Of a stretch of DNA of 19,749 nucleotides, positions 1 to 8,359 are shown piece by piece. A model generated the notes under the pieces. The model worked only from the letters and a program-made list of their open reading frames with translations, searched no databases and was not told where the DNA came from. This DNA is from Paracoccaceae bacterium (GTDB taxonomy: Bacteria; Pseudomonadota; Alphaproteobacteria; Rhodobacterales; Rhodobacteraceae): contig JAGLUD010000262.1 in assembly GCA_023134935.1 (NCBI GenBank), forward strand, positions 1-19,749, given 5' to 3'. Both the position numbers and the translations under genes were made by a program. Every line of letters starts with the position of its first letter. The first letter of the stretch is position 1.

Positions 1-471
1 AAAAACGAATTGCCACGCCCTTATGTGGCGCGGCTTGCTGTGGAAAAGGCGCAGGCGATTGAATCCGATGATTTGATTTTGTCCGCGGATACCGTTGTGG
101 CCGTTGGCCGCCGGATTCTCGGCAAACCCAAGGACGTCGCGCTGGCTGCGCAATTCCTGATGCTTTTGTCAGGGCGACGCCACCGTGTGATTACGGGTGT
201 GGCCCTTCGGCTTGGCGATAAAGTCTGGTCCAAGCAGGTCGAAACCGTGGTGAAATTCAAACGTCTGTCTGATGTGGAATTATCCGCTTACCTGCGCTCG
301 AATGAGTGGCAGGGCAAGGCCGGTGGATATGCCATCCAAGGAATCGGTGGGGCATTTATTCCCGCCATTAACGGATCGTACACCAATGTGGTGGGCCTGC
401 CGTTAACCGAAACTGCGAACATGTTGATCGGGGCAGGATATCCCGTGTCATTTGAAGGAGTACCCGCATGA
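1..471 (+). CDS. maf: Maf family nucleotide pyrophosphatase (YhdE-like), 5' end outside window
   Basis: House-cleaning nucleoside triphosphate pyrophosphatase of the Maf/HAM1-like superfamily, a cytoplasmic enzyme that hydrolyses non-canonical or surplus NTPs to NMP and PPi. The reading frame is open from base 1, so the true start and the usual N-terminal LASxSPRR-type motif lie upstream; a family member has about 190 residues and about 156 codons are seen. Visible motifs are ILSADTVV (the Asp is the expected catalytic residue), GKPKD, SGRRHRVITGV, and a C-terminal GGYAIQG...INGSYTNVVGLPL block. That last block resembles YhdE (dTTP/UTP type) rather than YceF (m7GTP type), an inference from remembered motifs. 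The stop overlaps the start of the RNase gene by 4 nt (ATGA), so the two are probably co-translated. Confidence 0.9.
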   Translation, partial: KNELPRPYVARLAVEKAQAIESDDLILSADTVVAVGRRILGKPKDVALAAQFLMLLSGRRHRVITGVALRLGDKVWSKQVETVVKFKRLSDVELSAYLRSNEWQGKAGGYAIQGIGGAFIPAINGSYTNVVGLPLTETANMLIGAGYPVSFEGVPA

Positions 472-1496
472 AAGGTTCGTTAGCAGTATTCGATAACGAC
501 ATGGCCGCATTATTAGTTGACGGAAAGTTAACGGATTTGTTGGTCGACCCGCCGCAAGACGATCCTATTCCGCGTCCAGAAGCTATTTATCGGGGCATTC
601 TTGAACGACCCCTTAAAGGTATGCATGGCGCGATTTTGCGCCTTCCAGACGGGCAGCGTGCGTTTTTGAAAGACGCCAAGGGCATGTCGCCCGGTACTGC
701 GATTGTCGTGCAGGTGGCAACCTTTGCGGACGACGGCAAAGCCTCGCCCGTTGCGCGTAAGCTGTTGTTCAAAAGCAGGTACGCCATTGTTACACCATCA
801 AACCCCGGCATAAACATTGCGCGCAACATTCACGATGAAGACGAACGCAATCGTCTGCGTGAGATCGCGCACGGTGCGGTTGATGGCGGTGACGAGGGAT
901 TGATTCTACGCTCGGCTTGTAACGGGGCTGATAGCGAGACTATCACAGATGACATTCTTAACATGCTGGACATGTGCCGGACTGTGATCGCGGGAACTGA
1001 AGGTAAAGAGCCGGAACTACTGCTTGATGCGCCGACGGCGACTGTACGTGCATGGCGGGATTGGGATGAACCGGATCAGGTGGAAAATACCGAAGGGTCG
1101 TTCGAACATCACGGTATTTTGGATTATATCGATGCTGCGATGGGATCTAAGGTTAAGCTGGGCGAAACGGCTTGGATAAGTATCGAGCCGACGCGGGCGT
1201 TGATTGCGATTGATGTGAACACAGGCGGTGATTTTTCGCCGGCGGCGGGGTTGAAGACCAATCTGGCAGCGTCCAAAGAAATCTCGCGGCAATTGTTAAT
1301 TCGCGGACTTGGCGGTCAAATCACGATTGATTTTGCACCTGTTAACAAAAAAGAACGTGCGAAAATCGAATCTGCTTTGAAGGCGGCGTTCCGGCGTGAC
1401 GGGGTAGATACGATTATTGCGGGCTGGACGCCGCTGGGAAACTTGGAATTGCAGCGAAAACGCGAACGGTTCCCATTGAAAGAGGCGATGAAATGA
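468..1496 (+). CDS. Short ribonuclease E/G family protein
   Basis: Single-strand-specific endoribonuclease of the RNase E/G family, expected to act in rRNA processing and mRNA decay in the cytoplasm. An S1-like RNA-binding segment is seen near residues 38-80 (IYRGILERPLKGMHGAILRL). The two catalytic, metal-binding aspartates of the family fit D249 in AIDVNTGG and D288 in ITIDFAP. The protein ends at LGNLELQRKRERFPL, which corresponds to the MTRKR segment of RNase E/G. At 342 residues it lacks the Zn-link CPxC motif and the small domain that follow in E. coli RNase E and RNase G. Zn-link cysteines normally help form the dimer, so its quaternary structure may differ. Start is the ATG at 468, overlapping maf; the stop overlaps yacG by 4 nt. 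Confidence 0.88.
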   Translation: MKGSLAVFDNDMAALLVDGKLTDLLVDPPQDDPIPRPEAIYRGILERPLKGMHGAILRLPDGQRAFLKDAKGMSPGTAIVVQVATFADDGKASPVARKLLFKSRYAIVTPSNPGINIARNIHDEDERNRLREIAHGAVDGGDEGLILRSACNGADSETITDDILNMLDMCRTVIAGTEGKEPELLLDAPTATVRAWRDWDEPDQVENTEGSFEHHGILDYIDAAMGSKVKLGETAWISIEPTRALIAIDVNTGGDFSPAAGLKTNLAASKEISRQLLIRGLGGQITIDFAPVNKKERAKIESALKAAFRRDGVDTIIAGWTPLGNLELQRKRERFPLKEAMK

Positions 1497-1675
1497 GCTG
1501 CCCGATTTGCAAGAAATCGACGGACCCAAAGTACAAACCGTTCTGTTGCAAACGCTGTGCGGATGTTGATCTGGGCAAATGGTTAAACGAATCTTACACC
1601 ATTCCGGCACCACTCGAGGACCTCACAGAAGAAGATGAATTCGCGCTGATGGCGGCTGCGCAAACCAAGCACTGA
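1493..1675 (+). CDS. yacG: YacG, zinc-binding DNA gyrase inhibitor family
   Basis: Small zinc protein of the YacG family (60 aa). In E. coli YacG binds GyrB and inhibits gyrase. The four zinc ligands are visible as C3-x2-C6 and C18-x3-C22 (CPIC and PFCCKRC), followed by the family motif DLGKWLNESYTIP and an acidic tail. C19 is an extra cysteine next to the expected ligand C18. The ATG overlaps the RNase stop codon (ATGA), so translation is probably coupled. The length and motif set are normal for the family. Confidence 0.93.
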   Translation: MSCPICKKSTDPKYKPFCCKRCADVDLGKWLNESYTIPAPLEDLTEEDEFALMAAAQTKH

Positions 1676-1704
1676 TATTCGTTGGAAATTCCCGAAAATT
1701 GCTA

Positions 1705-1733
1705 TGGACAGTCGTGAATATCTAACCTAAAAC
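1705..1733 (+). promoter_or_regulatory. Candidate sigma70-type promoter for tRNA-Phe
   Basis: TGGACA (1705-1710), one mismatch from TTGACA, is followed after 17 nt by TAAAAC (1728-1733). The implied start near 1740 lies about 25 nt before the mature tRNA 5' end, a reasonable leader. A short inverted repeat AAGGC/GCCTT (1744-1758) sits in this leader. Prediction from the sequence alone. Confidence 0.35.
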
Positions 1734-1764
1734 GCCCCCACCCAAGGCGATAAGCCTTACCCGT

Positions 1765-1839
1765 GCCCGGGTAGCTCAGGGGTAGAGCAGCGGATTGAAA
1801 ATTCGCGTGTCGGTGGTTCAAATCCGCCCCCGGGCACCA
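1765..1839 (+). tRNA. tRNA-Phe (anticodon GAA)
   Basis: A full cloverleaf can be drawn. The acceptor arm GCCCGGG pairs with CCCGGGC. The D arm is GCTC...GAGC with loop AGGGGTA. The anticodon stem GCGGA pairs with TTCGC (one G-U) around TTGAAAA, giving anticodon GAA. The T arm has GGTTCAAATCC. CCA is encoded (1837-1839). It closely resembles E. coli tRNA-Phe, one base shorter in the D loop. It follows the maf-RNase-yacG block, an arrangement I associate with Rhodobacterales. No copy of the tRNA 3' end and no integrase were noticed in the window, so there is no sign of an integrated element. Confidence 0.97.
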
Positions 1840-1840
1840 C

Positions 1841-1849
1841 TTATCCACA
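1841..1849 (+). other. Perfect DnaA-box sequence (TTATCCACA)
   Basis: The consensus high-affinity DnaA box occurs once, one base after the CCA of tRNA-Phe and before an AT-rich stretch (about 1895-1955) leading to the efflux operon. No second box was noticed nearby, so this is not an origin. It could be a titration or regulatory site, or chance. Confidence 0.35.
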
Positions 1850-1900
1850 GTTGGATATTTCGACCGATTACCAACCGCCCATCGATAATCTGTCTGCGGT

Positions 1901-1930
1901 TTGTCATATATCAATGTTCGATTTTGTATA
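1901..1930 (+). promoter_or_regulatory. Weak candidate promoter of the ABC efflux operon
   Basis: TTGTCA (1901-1906) is followed by TGTATA (1925-1930, 18-nt spacing), with an overlapping TATATT at 1927-1932. It lies in the AT-rich gap between tRNA-Phe and the ATPase gene. The -10 is not canonical, so the assignment is tentative. Confidence 0.3.
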
Positions 1931-1966
1931 TTAGATTACCGATAAAGTATTATTATTGGAGCGGAT

Positions 1967-2674
1967 ATGTCTCAACCAGTATTTCATACCGACGAAGTTA
2001 CCAAAGTTTATAACACCGGTGATGTGCAAGTGTTTGCTTTGCGCGGTGTAAATTTGGACATTTACGCCAGCGAGATGACTGTCCTTCTTGGACCTTCCGG
2101 TAGCGGAAAATCCACACTTTTGAACATTTTGGGTGGTCTTGATGATGCGACCGAAGGGTCAGCTTTTTTCAAAGGTATGGAACTGACTGCCATGAGCGAA
2201 CGTCAACTGACAACCTACAGGCGCGACCATGTCGGTTTTGTGTTTCAGTTTTATAACTTGGTGCCAAGTCTTACTGCACGAGAAAACGTTGCTTTAGTAA
2301 CCGAAATTTCACCCGATCCTATGCTGCCCGAGGAGGCCTTGGCGATGGTAGGGCTCGAAAATCGTATAGATCATTTTCCTGCGGAACTATCCGGCGGGGA
2401 GCAGCAGCGTGTTGCCATCGCGCGTGCAATTGCCAAACGCCCAGAAGTTCTTCTTTGTGATGAACCCACGGGGGCACTTGATAGCAAGACGGGTGTCGTG
2501 GTGCTTGAGGCGCTGTCGCGGATCAATTCTGAATTGGGCACGTCTACTGTCGTGATTACGCATAACGCTGCGATTCAAAATATGGCACACCGCGTGATTT
2601 TCTTTGCGGACGGGCAAATTAGTGAAGTTAAGGTTAACAAAACCCGCCTATTGCCACACCAGATCGAGTGGTAA
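1967..2674 (+). CDS. ABC transporter ATP-binding protein, LolD/MacB type
   Basis: Cytoplasmic ATPase of a type VII (MacB/LolCDE/FtsX-like) ABC system, 235 aa. Visible in order: Walker [10 protein letters not shown] (about residues 42-50), a Q-loop in [17 protein letters not shown], signature [14 protein letters not shown] (about 141-154), Walker [13 protein letters not shown] and the H-loop TVVITHN. The YNLVPSLT and EPTGALDS forms are typical of the MacB/LolD group. Start is the ATG at 1967 after GGAG. Only 3 nt separate its stop from the permease start, so it belongs to a three-gene operon with the permease and the adaptor. The exported substrate cannot be read from sequence. Confidence 0.92.
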   Translation: MSQPVFHTDEVTKVYNTGDVQVFALRGVNLDIYASEMTVLLGPSGSGKSTLLNILGGLDDATEGSAFFKGMELTAMSERQLTTYRRDHVGFVFQFYNLVPSLTARENVALVTEISPDPMLPEEALAMVGLENRIDHFPAELSGGEQQRVAIARAIAKRPEVLLCDEPTGALDSKTGVVVLEALSRINSELGTSTVVITHNAAIQNMAHRVIFFADGQISEVKVNKTRLLPHQIEW

Positions 2675-2677
2675 GGG

Positions 2678-5041
2678 ATGCGTGTGCTCGATAAAAAGCT
2701 GTTTCGGGATTTCTGGCGATTATGGGCGCAATCCTTGGCGATTGCGCTGGTTCTTGCATGTGGCGTGATGATCTTGGTGATTGCTATCGGTGTTGAGCGT
2801 TCACTTTCCGAGACACAATCTACGTTCTATGAACGGAACCGCTTCGCCGATATTTTTGCGTCAGCCACACGTGCTCCGAACGACCTGAAACGCGAAATCG
2901 AACAAATTTCAGGTGTTAGCATTGTTGAAACCCGCATCGTTCAATATTCCATTCTCGATCTGGAGGGTTTGAGCGAGCCCGCCACCGCGCGTTTGGTTTC
3001 ATTGCCGCCAATGGGCGAGCCGCTGTTGAATATCCCAAGCCTTACGACGGGGCGCATGCCTGATCCACAATCCTCGAACGAGGTGGTTGTTAACAGTACA
3101 TTTGCGATTGCCAATAATTTCACCGTTGGCAGCAGTTTTCACGCAACCCTGAACGGGCAGAAGCGCTTGTTAACCATTTCAGGCACGGTTTTATCACCGG
3201 AGTTTATCTATCTTATCGGGCCGGGTGCCGTGATGCCGGACAACAGGCGTTTCGGTGTGGTCTGGATGGGATACGACGCGTTGGCTTCGGCCTTTGATCT
3301 TGGCGGAGCGTTTAATGATGTGTCTGTGCGGCTAACGCGTGATGCAAACGAACAGATGGTCATCGACGAGTTGGAAAAGTTGCTGGCACCTTACGGCGGC
3401 ACCGGCCCTTATGATCGCAGCATGCAAACCTCGCATATGTTTTTGGATTCCGAGCTGAAACAGCTGAAGGCGATGGGTAAGGCGGTTCCACCGCTATTCT
3501 TTGTTATTTCTGCCTTTCTTGTGAACATGGTGTTGGGCCGACTAATCACGTTGGAACGTGAACAGATCGGGCTGTTCAAGGCCGTTGGCTATTCCAATGC
3601 GGCGATCAGTTGGCACTACGTCAAACTAGCGATGGGGATTGGATTATTTGGAGTGTTGGTCGGTTGGGCCGCGGGTATCTCTATCGCCTATTGGATGGCT
3701 GGGTATTACACCGTTTATTTCCAGTTCCCGTACCTGATTTATATCACCAGTCCCGACACCTATGCTATTTCAGCGATGGCGGGCATCGGCGCGGCTGTTC
3801 TTGGTGCAGCGCAATCGGTTATGAAAACCACTAAACTGTCACCGGCCGTGGCCATGTCGCCGCCAGCTCCGACGCGGTTCAAGCAAAATATATTTGACAA
3901 AATTGGTCATTTCATGGGCGCGCGCCAGCCGGTTATGATGATCATCCGCTCCATCACCCGTTGGCCGATGCGGGCTTCGTTAACGACGATCGGCATCGCG
4001 TTGTCTGTGGCTACGATGATTGCAACGTTGTTCATGTTTGATTCTATGGACATCATGATGGACTCAGCGTTTTTCCAAGCCAATCGCCAACAGGCCACCT
4101 TATCTTTAGCGCAACCGCAGTCGCGGGCGGTGTTGGCTGACGTGGAAAACCTGCCCGGTGTTTTACGCGCTGAAGGGATGCAAACGGTGGCAGTGCGCTT
4201 GACTAACAGGCACCTGACCAAAATTATTGGCGTCGAGGGGCGCGATCCCGGAATGGATCTTAGTCGTGTTCTGGATGCTGGCAATAACTCGGTTGTATTT
4301 CCGCAACAGGGCATCGTTCTGTCCGACCGTCTCGCTAATCAGTTGGATGCGCAAATCGGCGACACGTTGGATATGGAAGTTCTTCAAGGCCAACGTGGGC
4401 ATTTTGAAGTTCCGGTGACTGGTGTAATCAGACAATACTTCGGAATCGGTGCCTATATGGACCTTAATTACCTCAGCGCGTTGTTGCAACTGCAACCACT
4501 TGTGAACTCGGTGAACATCTCGATTGATGAAAACGCCCTTAATGGGTTGTACGAGCAGGTCAAAGCCGCCCCGAACATCGCCGGAATCGTGCGCTGGGAT
4601 CAAATTCGCCAAGGGTTTAACGATACGGTCGCCCAAAGCTCGGGGATTACGACTACGATTTATGCATTTATTGCCAGTCTGATCGTTGTCGGTGTGGTTT
4701 ATAATTCCGCCCGCATATTACTGTCAGAGCGCGCGCGCGAGCTAGCGAGCTTGCGGATTCTGGGTTTCACCCAAAACGAGGTTTCCTTCATCCTGATGGG
4801 CGAATTGCTGTTCCTGACCATGGTGGCAATTCCGATTGGGTTCTTCTTTGGATACCTGATGGCGCTTGGAATCGTTGAGAGTTTCTCGAGCGATATGTTC
4901 ACGTTACCTTTTTATATCTCGCGCGGGACTTATGGCTTTGCCGGTGTCGTCGCGTTCACTGCATCTGCTGCGTCAGCGTTATTGGTTCGCCGTCGCATTA
5001 ACCGTCTCGACCTTGTCGCTGTCATGAAAACCCGGGAGTAA
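2678..5041 (+). CDS. ABC transporter permease with two FtsX/MacB domains
   Basis: Inner-membrane permease of 787 aa. The topology looks like a duplicated FtsX unit. It has an N-terminal helix (about residues 15-38) and a large periplasmic domain. Three helices follow at about 270-385, with EREQIGLFKAVGYS at the domain entry. A second helix near 430-450 is followed by another periplasmic domain, then three C-terminal helices after about 655, entered by ERARELASLRILGFTQNEV. The two ER...G(F/Y) cytoplasmic segments are the family's coupling regions. The length fits the roughly 780-840 aa double-FtsX class rather than the 4-helix MacB monomer. The downstream adaptor supports an export role. Confidence 0.9.
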   Translation: MRVLDKKLFRDFWRLWAQSLAIALVLACGVMILVIAIGVERSLSETQSTFYERNRFADIFASATRAPNDLKREIEQISGVSIVETRIVQYSILDLEGLSEPATARLVSLPPMGEPLLNIPSLTTGRMPDPQSSNEVVVNSTFAIANNFTVGSSFHATLNGQKRLLTISGTVLSPEFIYLIGPGAVMPDNRRFGVVWMGYDALASAFDLGGAFNDVSVRLTRDANEQMVIDELEKLLAPYGGTGPYDRSMQTSHMFLDSELKQLKAMGKAVPPLFFVISAFLVNMVLGRLITLEREQIGLFKAVGYSNAAISWHYVKLAMGIGLFGVLVGWAAGISIAYWMAGYYTVYFQFPYLIYITSPDTYAISAMAGIGAAVLGAAQSVMKTTKLSPAVAMSPPAPTRFKQNIFDKIGHFMGARQPVMMIIRSITRWPMRASLTTIGIALSVATMIATLFMFDSMDIMMDSAFFQANRQQATLSLAQPQSRAVLADVENLPGVLRAEGMQTVAVRLTNRHLTKIIGVEGRDPGMDLSRVLDAGNNSVVFPQQGIVLSDRLANQLDAQIGDTLDMEVLQGQRGHFEVPVTGVIRQYFGIGAYMDLNYLSALLQLQPLVNSVNISIDENALNGLYEQVKAAPNIAGIVRWDQIRQGFNDTVAQSSGITTTIYAFIASLIVVGVVYNSARILLSERARELASLRILGFTQNEVSFILMGELLFLTMVAIPIGFFFGYLMALGIVESFSSDMFTLPFYISRGTYGFAGVVAFTASAASALLVRRRINRLDLVAVMKTRE

Positions 5042-5044
5042 ACT

Positions 5045-6256
5045 ATGGCTATTTCCTTAAAGAAAATCGCACTTTGGACCGTTGGAGCCGCCGCTATTGG
5101 GGCGGGGCTGTACTATTCCTTTCTGGAACAGCCCGTTCCGGTTGATGTGGCGCAAATCACCGCCGGTCCGATGGAAGTTACTATTGATGCGGACGGTGTA
5201 ACCCGTATTCGCAACGTGTTCGAAGTGTCGTCACCGGTTTCCGGCACGGCCCTTAGAAGCCCCGTAGAGGTGGGTGATACCGTGTCAGCCGGTGAAACCG
5301 TGGTGGCGATCATTGAACCCAGCCAGCCGGTGTTTCTAGACGCCCGTAGCCGCTTACAAGCCGAGGCAGCCGTTAAGGAAGCCGAGGCAGCCTTGCGATT
5401 GTCTGAACTGAACATCGCGGCTGCTGAGGCAAGTTACGAATACGCACGCGACCAGTATGATAGGGCTAAAATCTTGTCGGACAGTGGAACGTTGTCAGCG
5501 AATGCGCTGGACGAGGTTGAACTGTTGCTGGAACAGGCGCGTACCGCCCTCGTTTCGGCGCTATCCGAACGCACACTACGGCTAAGTTCACTGGAACGCA
5601 CCAAAGCCATGCTGGTAGAACCGGACACTGGTGAGGGCGCTTTAGAATCCTGTTGTATCGAGATTCTGGCGCCGATTGATGGCAGTGTTCTGTCGGTCGC
5701 GTCGTCAAGCGAACGTGCTGTGATGGCAGGTGGACCGTTGGTCAGCATCGGTCTTGTCGATGATTTGGAACTCGTGGTCGATTTGCTTTCTACCGATGTG
5801 GTTAATCTGTCTGAAGGCGCGGCGGCGTATGTTGAACGCTGGGGTGGTGACGGAACACTATTGGCCGAGATCGCGCGGATTGAACCGTCGGCATTCACAA
5901 AAATTTCGGCGCTCGGGATTGCGGAGCAACGGGTTCGGGTCGTTCTGGACATCAATTCAGCCGAGGAAGAATATGCAGCATTGGGCGACGGTTTCCGTGT
6001 CTTCATTCGTGTTATTGAATGGCGCAGCGATGACGCTGTGCAATTACCGATCAGCGCCCTGTTTCGCGATGGCGGCAGCTGGATGGTGTTCAAAATCGTA
6101 GATGGAATAGCAAGCAGTGTACCCGTCGAAATCGGGAACCGAAATGCGTCGACAGCGGAGGTATTAGGAGGCATTGCAATTGGCGATACCGTGATCACCC
6201 ACCCGAGTGACCGGATATCTGATGGCGTCCTGACCGTTAATCGTAACGATCTTTAG
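5045..6256 (+). CDS. HlyD/MacA-family periplasmic adaptor subunit
   Basis: Membrane-fusion protein of 403 aa, anchored by one N-terminal helix (about 7-26), expected to bridge the ABC permease to an outer-membrane channel. The order is barrel/lipoyl half 1 (about 57-93, VSSPVSGTAL...VEVGDTVSAGETVV), a long Ala/Glu-rich coiled coil (about 97-191), lipoyl half 2 (about 203-235, IEILAPIDGSVLSV), then beta-barrel and membrane-proximal parts. It follows the permease with a 3-nt gap. No outer-membrane TolC gene is in the window. An EmrA-type adaptor for the adjacent decayed MFS gene is less likely because of the tight link to the ABC genes. Confidence 0.9.
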   Translation: MAISLKKIALWTVGAAAIGAGLYYSFLEQPVPVDVAQITAGPMEVTIDADGVTRIRNVFEVSSPVSGTALRSPVEVGDTVSAGETVVAIIEPSQPVFLDARSRLQAEAAVKEAEAALRLSELNIAAAEASYEYARDQYDRAKILSDSGTLSANALDEVELLLEQARTALVSALSERTLRLSSLERTKAMLVEPDTGEGALESCCIEILAPIDGSVLSVASSSERAVMAGGPLVSIGLVDDLELVVDLLSTDVVNLSEGAAAYVERWGGDGTLLAEIARIEPSAFTKISALGIAEQRVRVVLDINSAEEEYAALGDGFRVFIRVIEWRSDDAVQLPISALFRDGGSWMVFKIVDGIASSVPVEIGNRNASTAEVLGGIAIGDTVITHPSDRISDGVLTVNRNDL

Positions 6257-6414
6257 GCGGTGACAACGTTTACGCTATACGACCCTATCGAGGCGGTTCG
6301 GCAGGGGGCGTGATCGTGGGAAAAGAAGTCTCGAAGGGGCTGATAGTAACCTAGGTGGCGTGGCAAGATGCAAGGTACACGTTACGAGGTACAAGTCATG
6401 TTTGGCAGCGTATA

Positions 6415-7110
6415 TGGCCTGTCCAGCAACCAGGTCCGCAGCTGGGTGGGTTCTTCGTTGGTAACCTAAGCCGGACTGGGTTTTCTACAACAACCTACCA
6501 ATCGGTATTGTTGCCCATACTATTTTCGTCGCTGCATACAAACAGAAGGACGAGCGCGTTAAATATGAAGTCGACTGCTTAGGCGCCTTCTTGTTAACGG
6601 TTTTTTTATCCCACTAGTGTTACTTACCAGCCTTGGTGGGCAAACGTACGCGATGACCTCGACCATGATCTTGTCGCTGGGCGCTCCGGCGGTTGCCAGT
6701 GCGTTTGCTTTCGTGCAGGTCGAACTGCGCGCCAAAGAGCCGATCCTGCCAAGCAGCCTGCTCAAATATAATACCGACACCGCTCGACATGTTGGAGGGG
6801 GCAGCTGGTTCACGTTGTTCCGCCAGATCGGTGGTTCAATCGGCGTGGCGCTGTTTGGCACTATGTTTTCGACAAGCCTACGGCGTCGTTGTCTGAAGCA
6901 CCACTGGTAGAGGCTGACATCCACTTACTTGGCGTTAAAATGATTTCGCAAATGCCGGAGGGGCTTCGCCATACCACGCTCTACGCTATAACCAACGCAC
7001 TGCACCCGATCTAGATCGTGGTGACAATAGTGGCAGTGACGGCATTTTTCGGCAACCTGCTGCTCGAAGAATCACCCCTGTCTGACAAGATCGATGCTGA
7101 AGAAGGCGAA
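6415..7110 (+). pseudogene. Decayed DHA2-family MFS drug transporter (EmrB/QacA type)
   Basis: Pieces of a DHA2 14-helix transporter appear in order but in different frames. A GPQLGGFF segment starts near 6430. VFYNNLPIGIVA with DERVKYEVDCLGAFLLTV follows up to an in-frame TAG at 6615-6617. Then come LVLLTSLGG...EPILPSSLLKYN and RQIGGSIGVALFGTMFS (6614 to about 6890), and finally a C-terminal MPEGLRHTTLYAITNALHPI stopped by TAG at 7012-7014 and continuing IVVTIVAVTAFFGNLLLEE. At least three frame changes and two stops are seen. Much of the region between EPILPSSLL and RQIGG is missing, and so is the N-terminal half. The stretch 6257-6414 shows no gene; it may hold unrecognisable N-terminal remains. 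The tail runs up to the rlmD-like stop codon. All neighbours are intact, so sequencing error is an unlikely cause. Confidence 0.88.
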
Positions 7111-7112
7111 AG

Positions 7113-8336
7113 TTATACTTTGGTAAACAGGGCGACTAGTTCGACATGCGCAGACCAGCGGAACTGATCAATAACCTGCACCCAATCAATGTTGTATCCC
7201 GCGTTTGCCAGAGTCTTGGCATCCCGCGCGAAGGTGACCGGATTACAGGAAACAAAGACGATACGCGGGATATCAGCCTCGCACAACGCTTCGCATTGGG
7301 CTTTAGCGCCTGCGCGCGGCGGGTCGATTATTGCGGCGTCGAATTTCTTTAAGTCTTCTTTAAGCATGGGATTGCGAAACAGATCGCGTTTGTGCGTTTC
7401 AACCGTTTTCAACCCTTCGCCATTGCGCCACGCCGCATCGAGCGCTTCTAGCAATGGTGCATCACCCTCAACCGCCAATACCTGCGCGTGCTTGGCCATC
7501 GGCAAGGAAAATGTCCCGCAACCGGAGAATAGGTCGATAACGTGTTTTGCATTGCTCATTGCATCCAAAACAGTCGTCGTTAGGGCGATTTGACCTGCTT
7601 CTGTGGCTTGCAAAAACGCTCCGACAGGTGGTGATACGCTGATCCCGTCAAACGCCTGAACGGGGGCAGCACGCATCGCGACCATTTCACCATTCCAGCT
7701 TAGACGGGAAAGTTTGAACTGTTCGACCAAAGCGCCCAGTTCAACCATCATCGGACCATCCGCTTCTTTGGCTTCAGACACGCTAACGTCGGCACCCGCA
7801 GCTGATTGGGTGACGGAAATGCTTATGCCTGCCTTGCGGGAGGCGCCAATCTTGGTCAGGGCCTCCAACGCTGGCATGGTGGCCAGAATATCAGGGTGCA
7901 ACAGTTTACACGACGGGATCGCCACGACCGTGTCCGATGCCCGCCCGTGGAACCCGATCAGTACGCCTTTTTTGGTGCGCTGTGCGGCAAACGTCGCACG
8001 TCTGCGTGATTGTGCGGGCGATGTGATGATCGGGCGGAAATTAGCTTTCAAATCATGCGCGGCCAATGCATTGCGCACTACGTCGGTTTTCCAATCCGCC
8101 AAAAACGCATCAGAGGCATGTTGCATCGAACACCCCCCGCAGGTCTTGAAATGCGGGCAGGGTGCTTTGACGCGATCCCCAGAGGGTTCGACAATCTTGG
8201 GTTTGGGAATGCGATTACCCACAACATCGCCGTCGGCAGTCTCTCCGGTCAAGGCGAACGGGATGTAGAGAGGTCCATCTGGGCCCTCTGTAATTCCATC
8301 CCCTTGGATGCTTATCTGTTTGATCTGGTAAGACAT
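7113..8336 (-). CDS. RlmD/TrmA-family SAM-dependent m5U RNA methyltransferase
   Basis: Class I SAM-dependent methyltransferase that makes 5-methyluridine in RNA, probably 23S rRNA (407 aa). A TRAM-like N-terminal region is followed by a [4Fe-4S] motif, CPHFKTCGGC at about residues 60-69, with the fourth Cys in IPSCKLLH. The SAM motif I is DLFSGCGTFSLPMA, slightly different from the usual DLFCGLGNF. IIDPPRAGA follows. The catalytic Cys is C364 in FVSCNPVTFARD, and the general-base Glu is E399 in HVELVALF. Whether the target corresponds to E. coli RlmD (U1939), RlmC or both cannot be told from sequence. It starts 23 nt after the upstream small gene on the same strand, with a weak GAAGAG ribosome site, and is probably co-transcribed with it and mrp. 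Confidence 0.9.
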   Translation of the reverse strand: MSYQIKQISIQGDGITEGPDGPLYIPFALTGETADGDVVGNRIPKPKIVEPSGDRVKAPCPHFKTCGGCSMQHASDAFLADWKTDVVRNALAAHDLKANFRPIITSPAQSRRRATFAAQRTKKGVLIGFHGRASDTVVAIPSCKLLHPDILATMPALEALTKIGASRKAGISISVTQSAAGADVSVSEAKEADGPMMVELGALVEQFKLSRLSWNGEMVAMRAAPVQAFDGISVSPPVGAFLQATEAGQIALTTTVLDAMSNAKHVIDLFSGCGTFSLPMAKHAQVLAVEGDAPLLEALDAAWRNGEGLKTVETHKRDLFRNPMLKEDLKKFDAAIIDPPRAGAKAQCEALCEADIPRIVFVSCNPVTFARDAKTLANAGYNIDWVQVIDQFRWSAHVELVALFTKV

Positions 8337-8359
8337 TGTTAACTCTTCTGAAGCGAATC

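Noticed and set aside
1765..1839. tRNA-Phe as attachment site of an integrated element
   Set aside because: No integrase gene and no second copy of the tRNA 3' end was found in the window.
5434..6198. 254-codon minus-strand frame opposite the HlyD adaptor
   Set aside because: Low-complexity Ser/Thr/Arg translation, no ribosome site or motif, and the plus-strand protein is unmistakable.
6355..6582. Independent 75-aa ORF and the 97-aa ORF at 6617-6910 as small genes
   Set aside because: Both carry fragments of one DHA2 transporter that continue in other frames, so they are pieces of a pseudogene.
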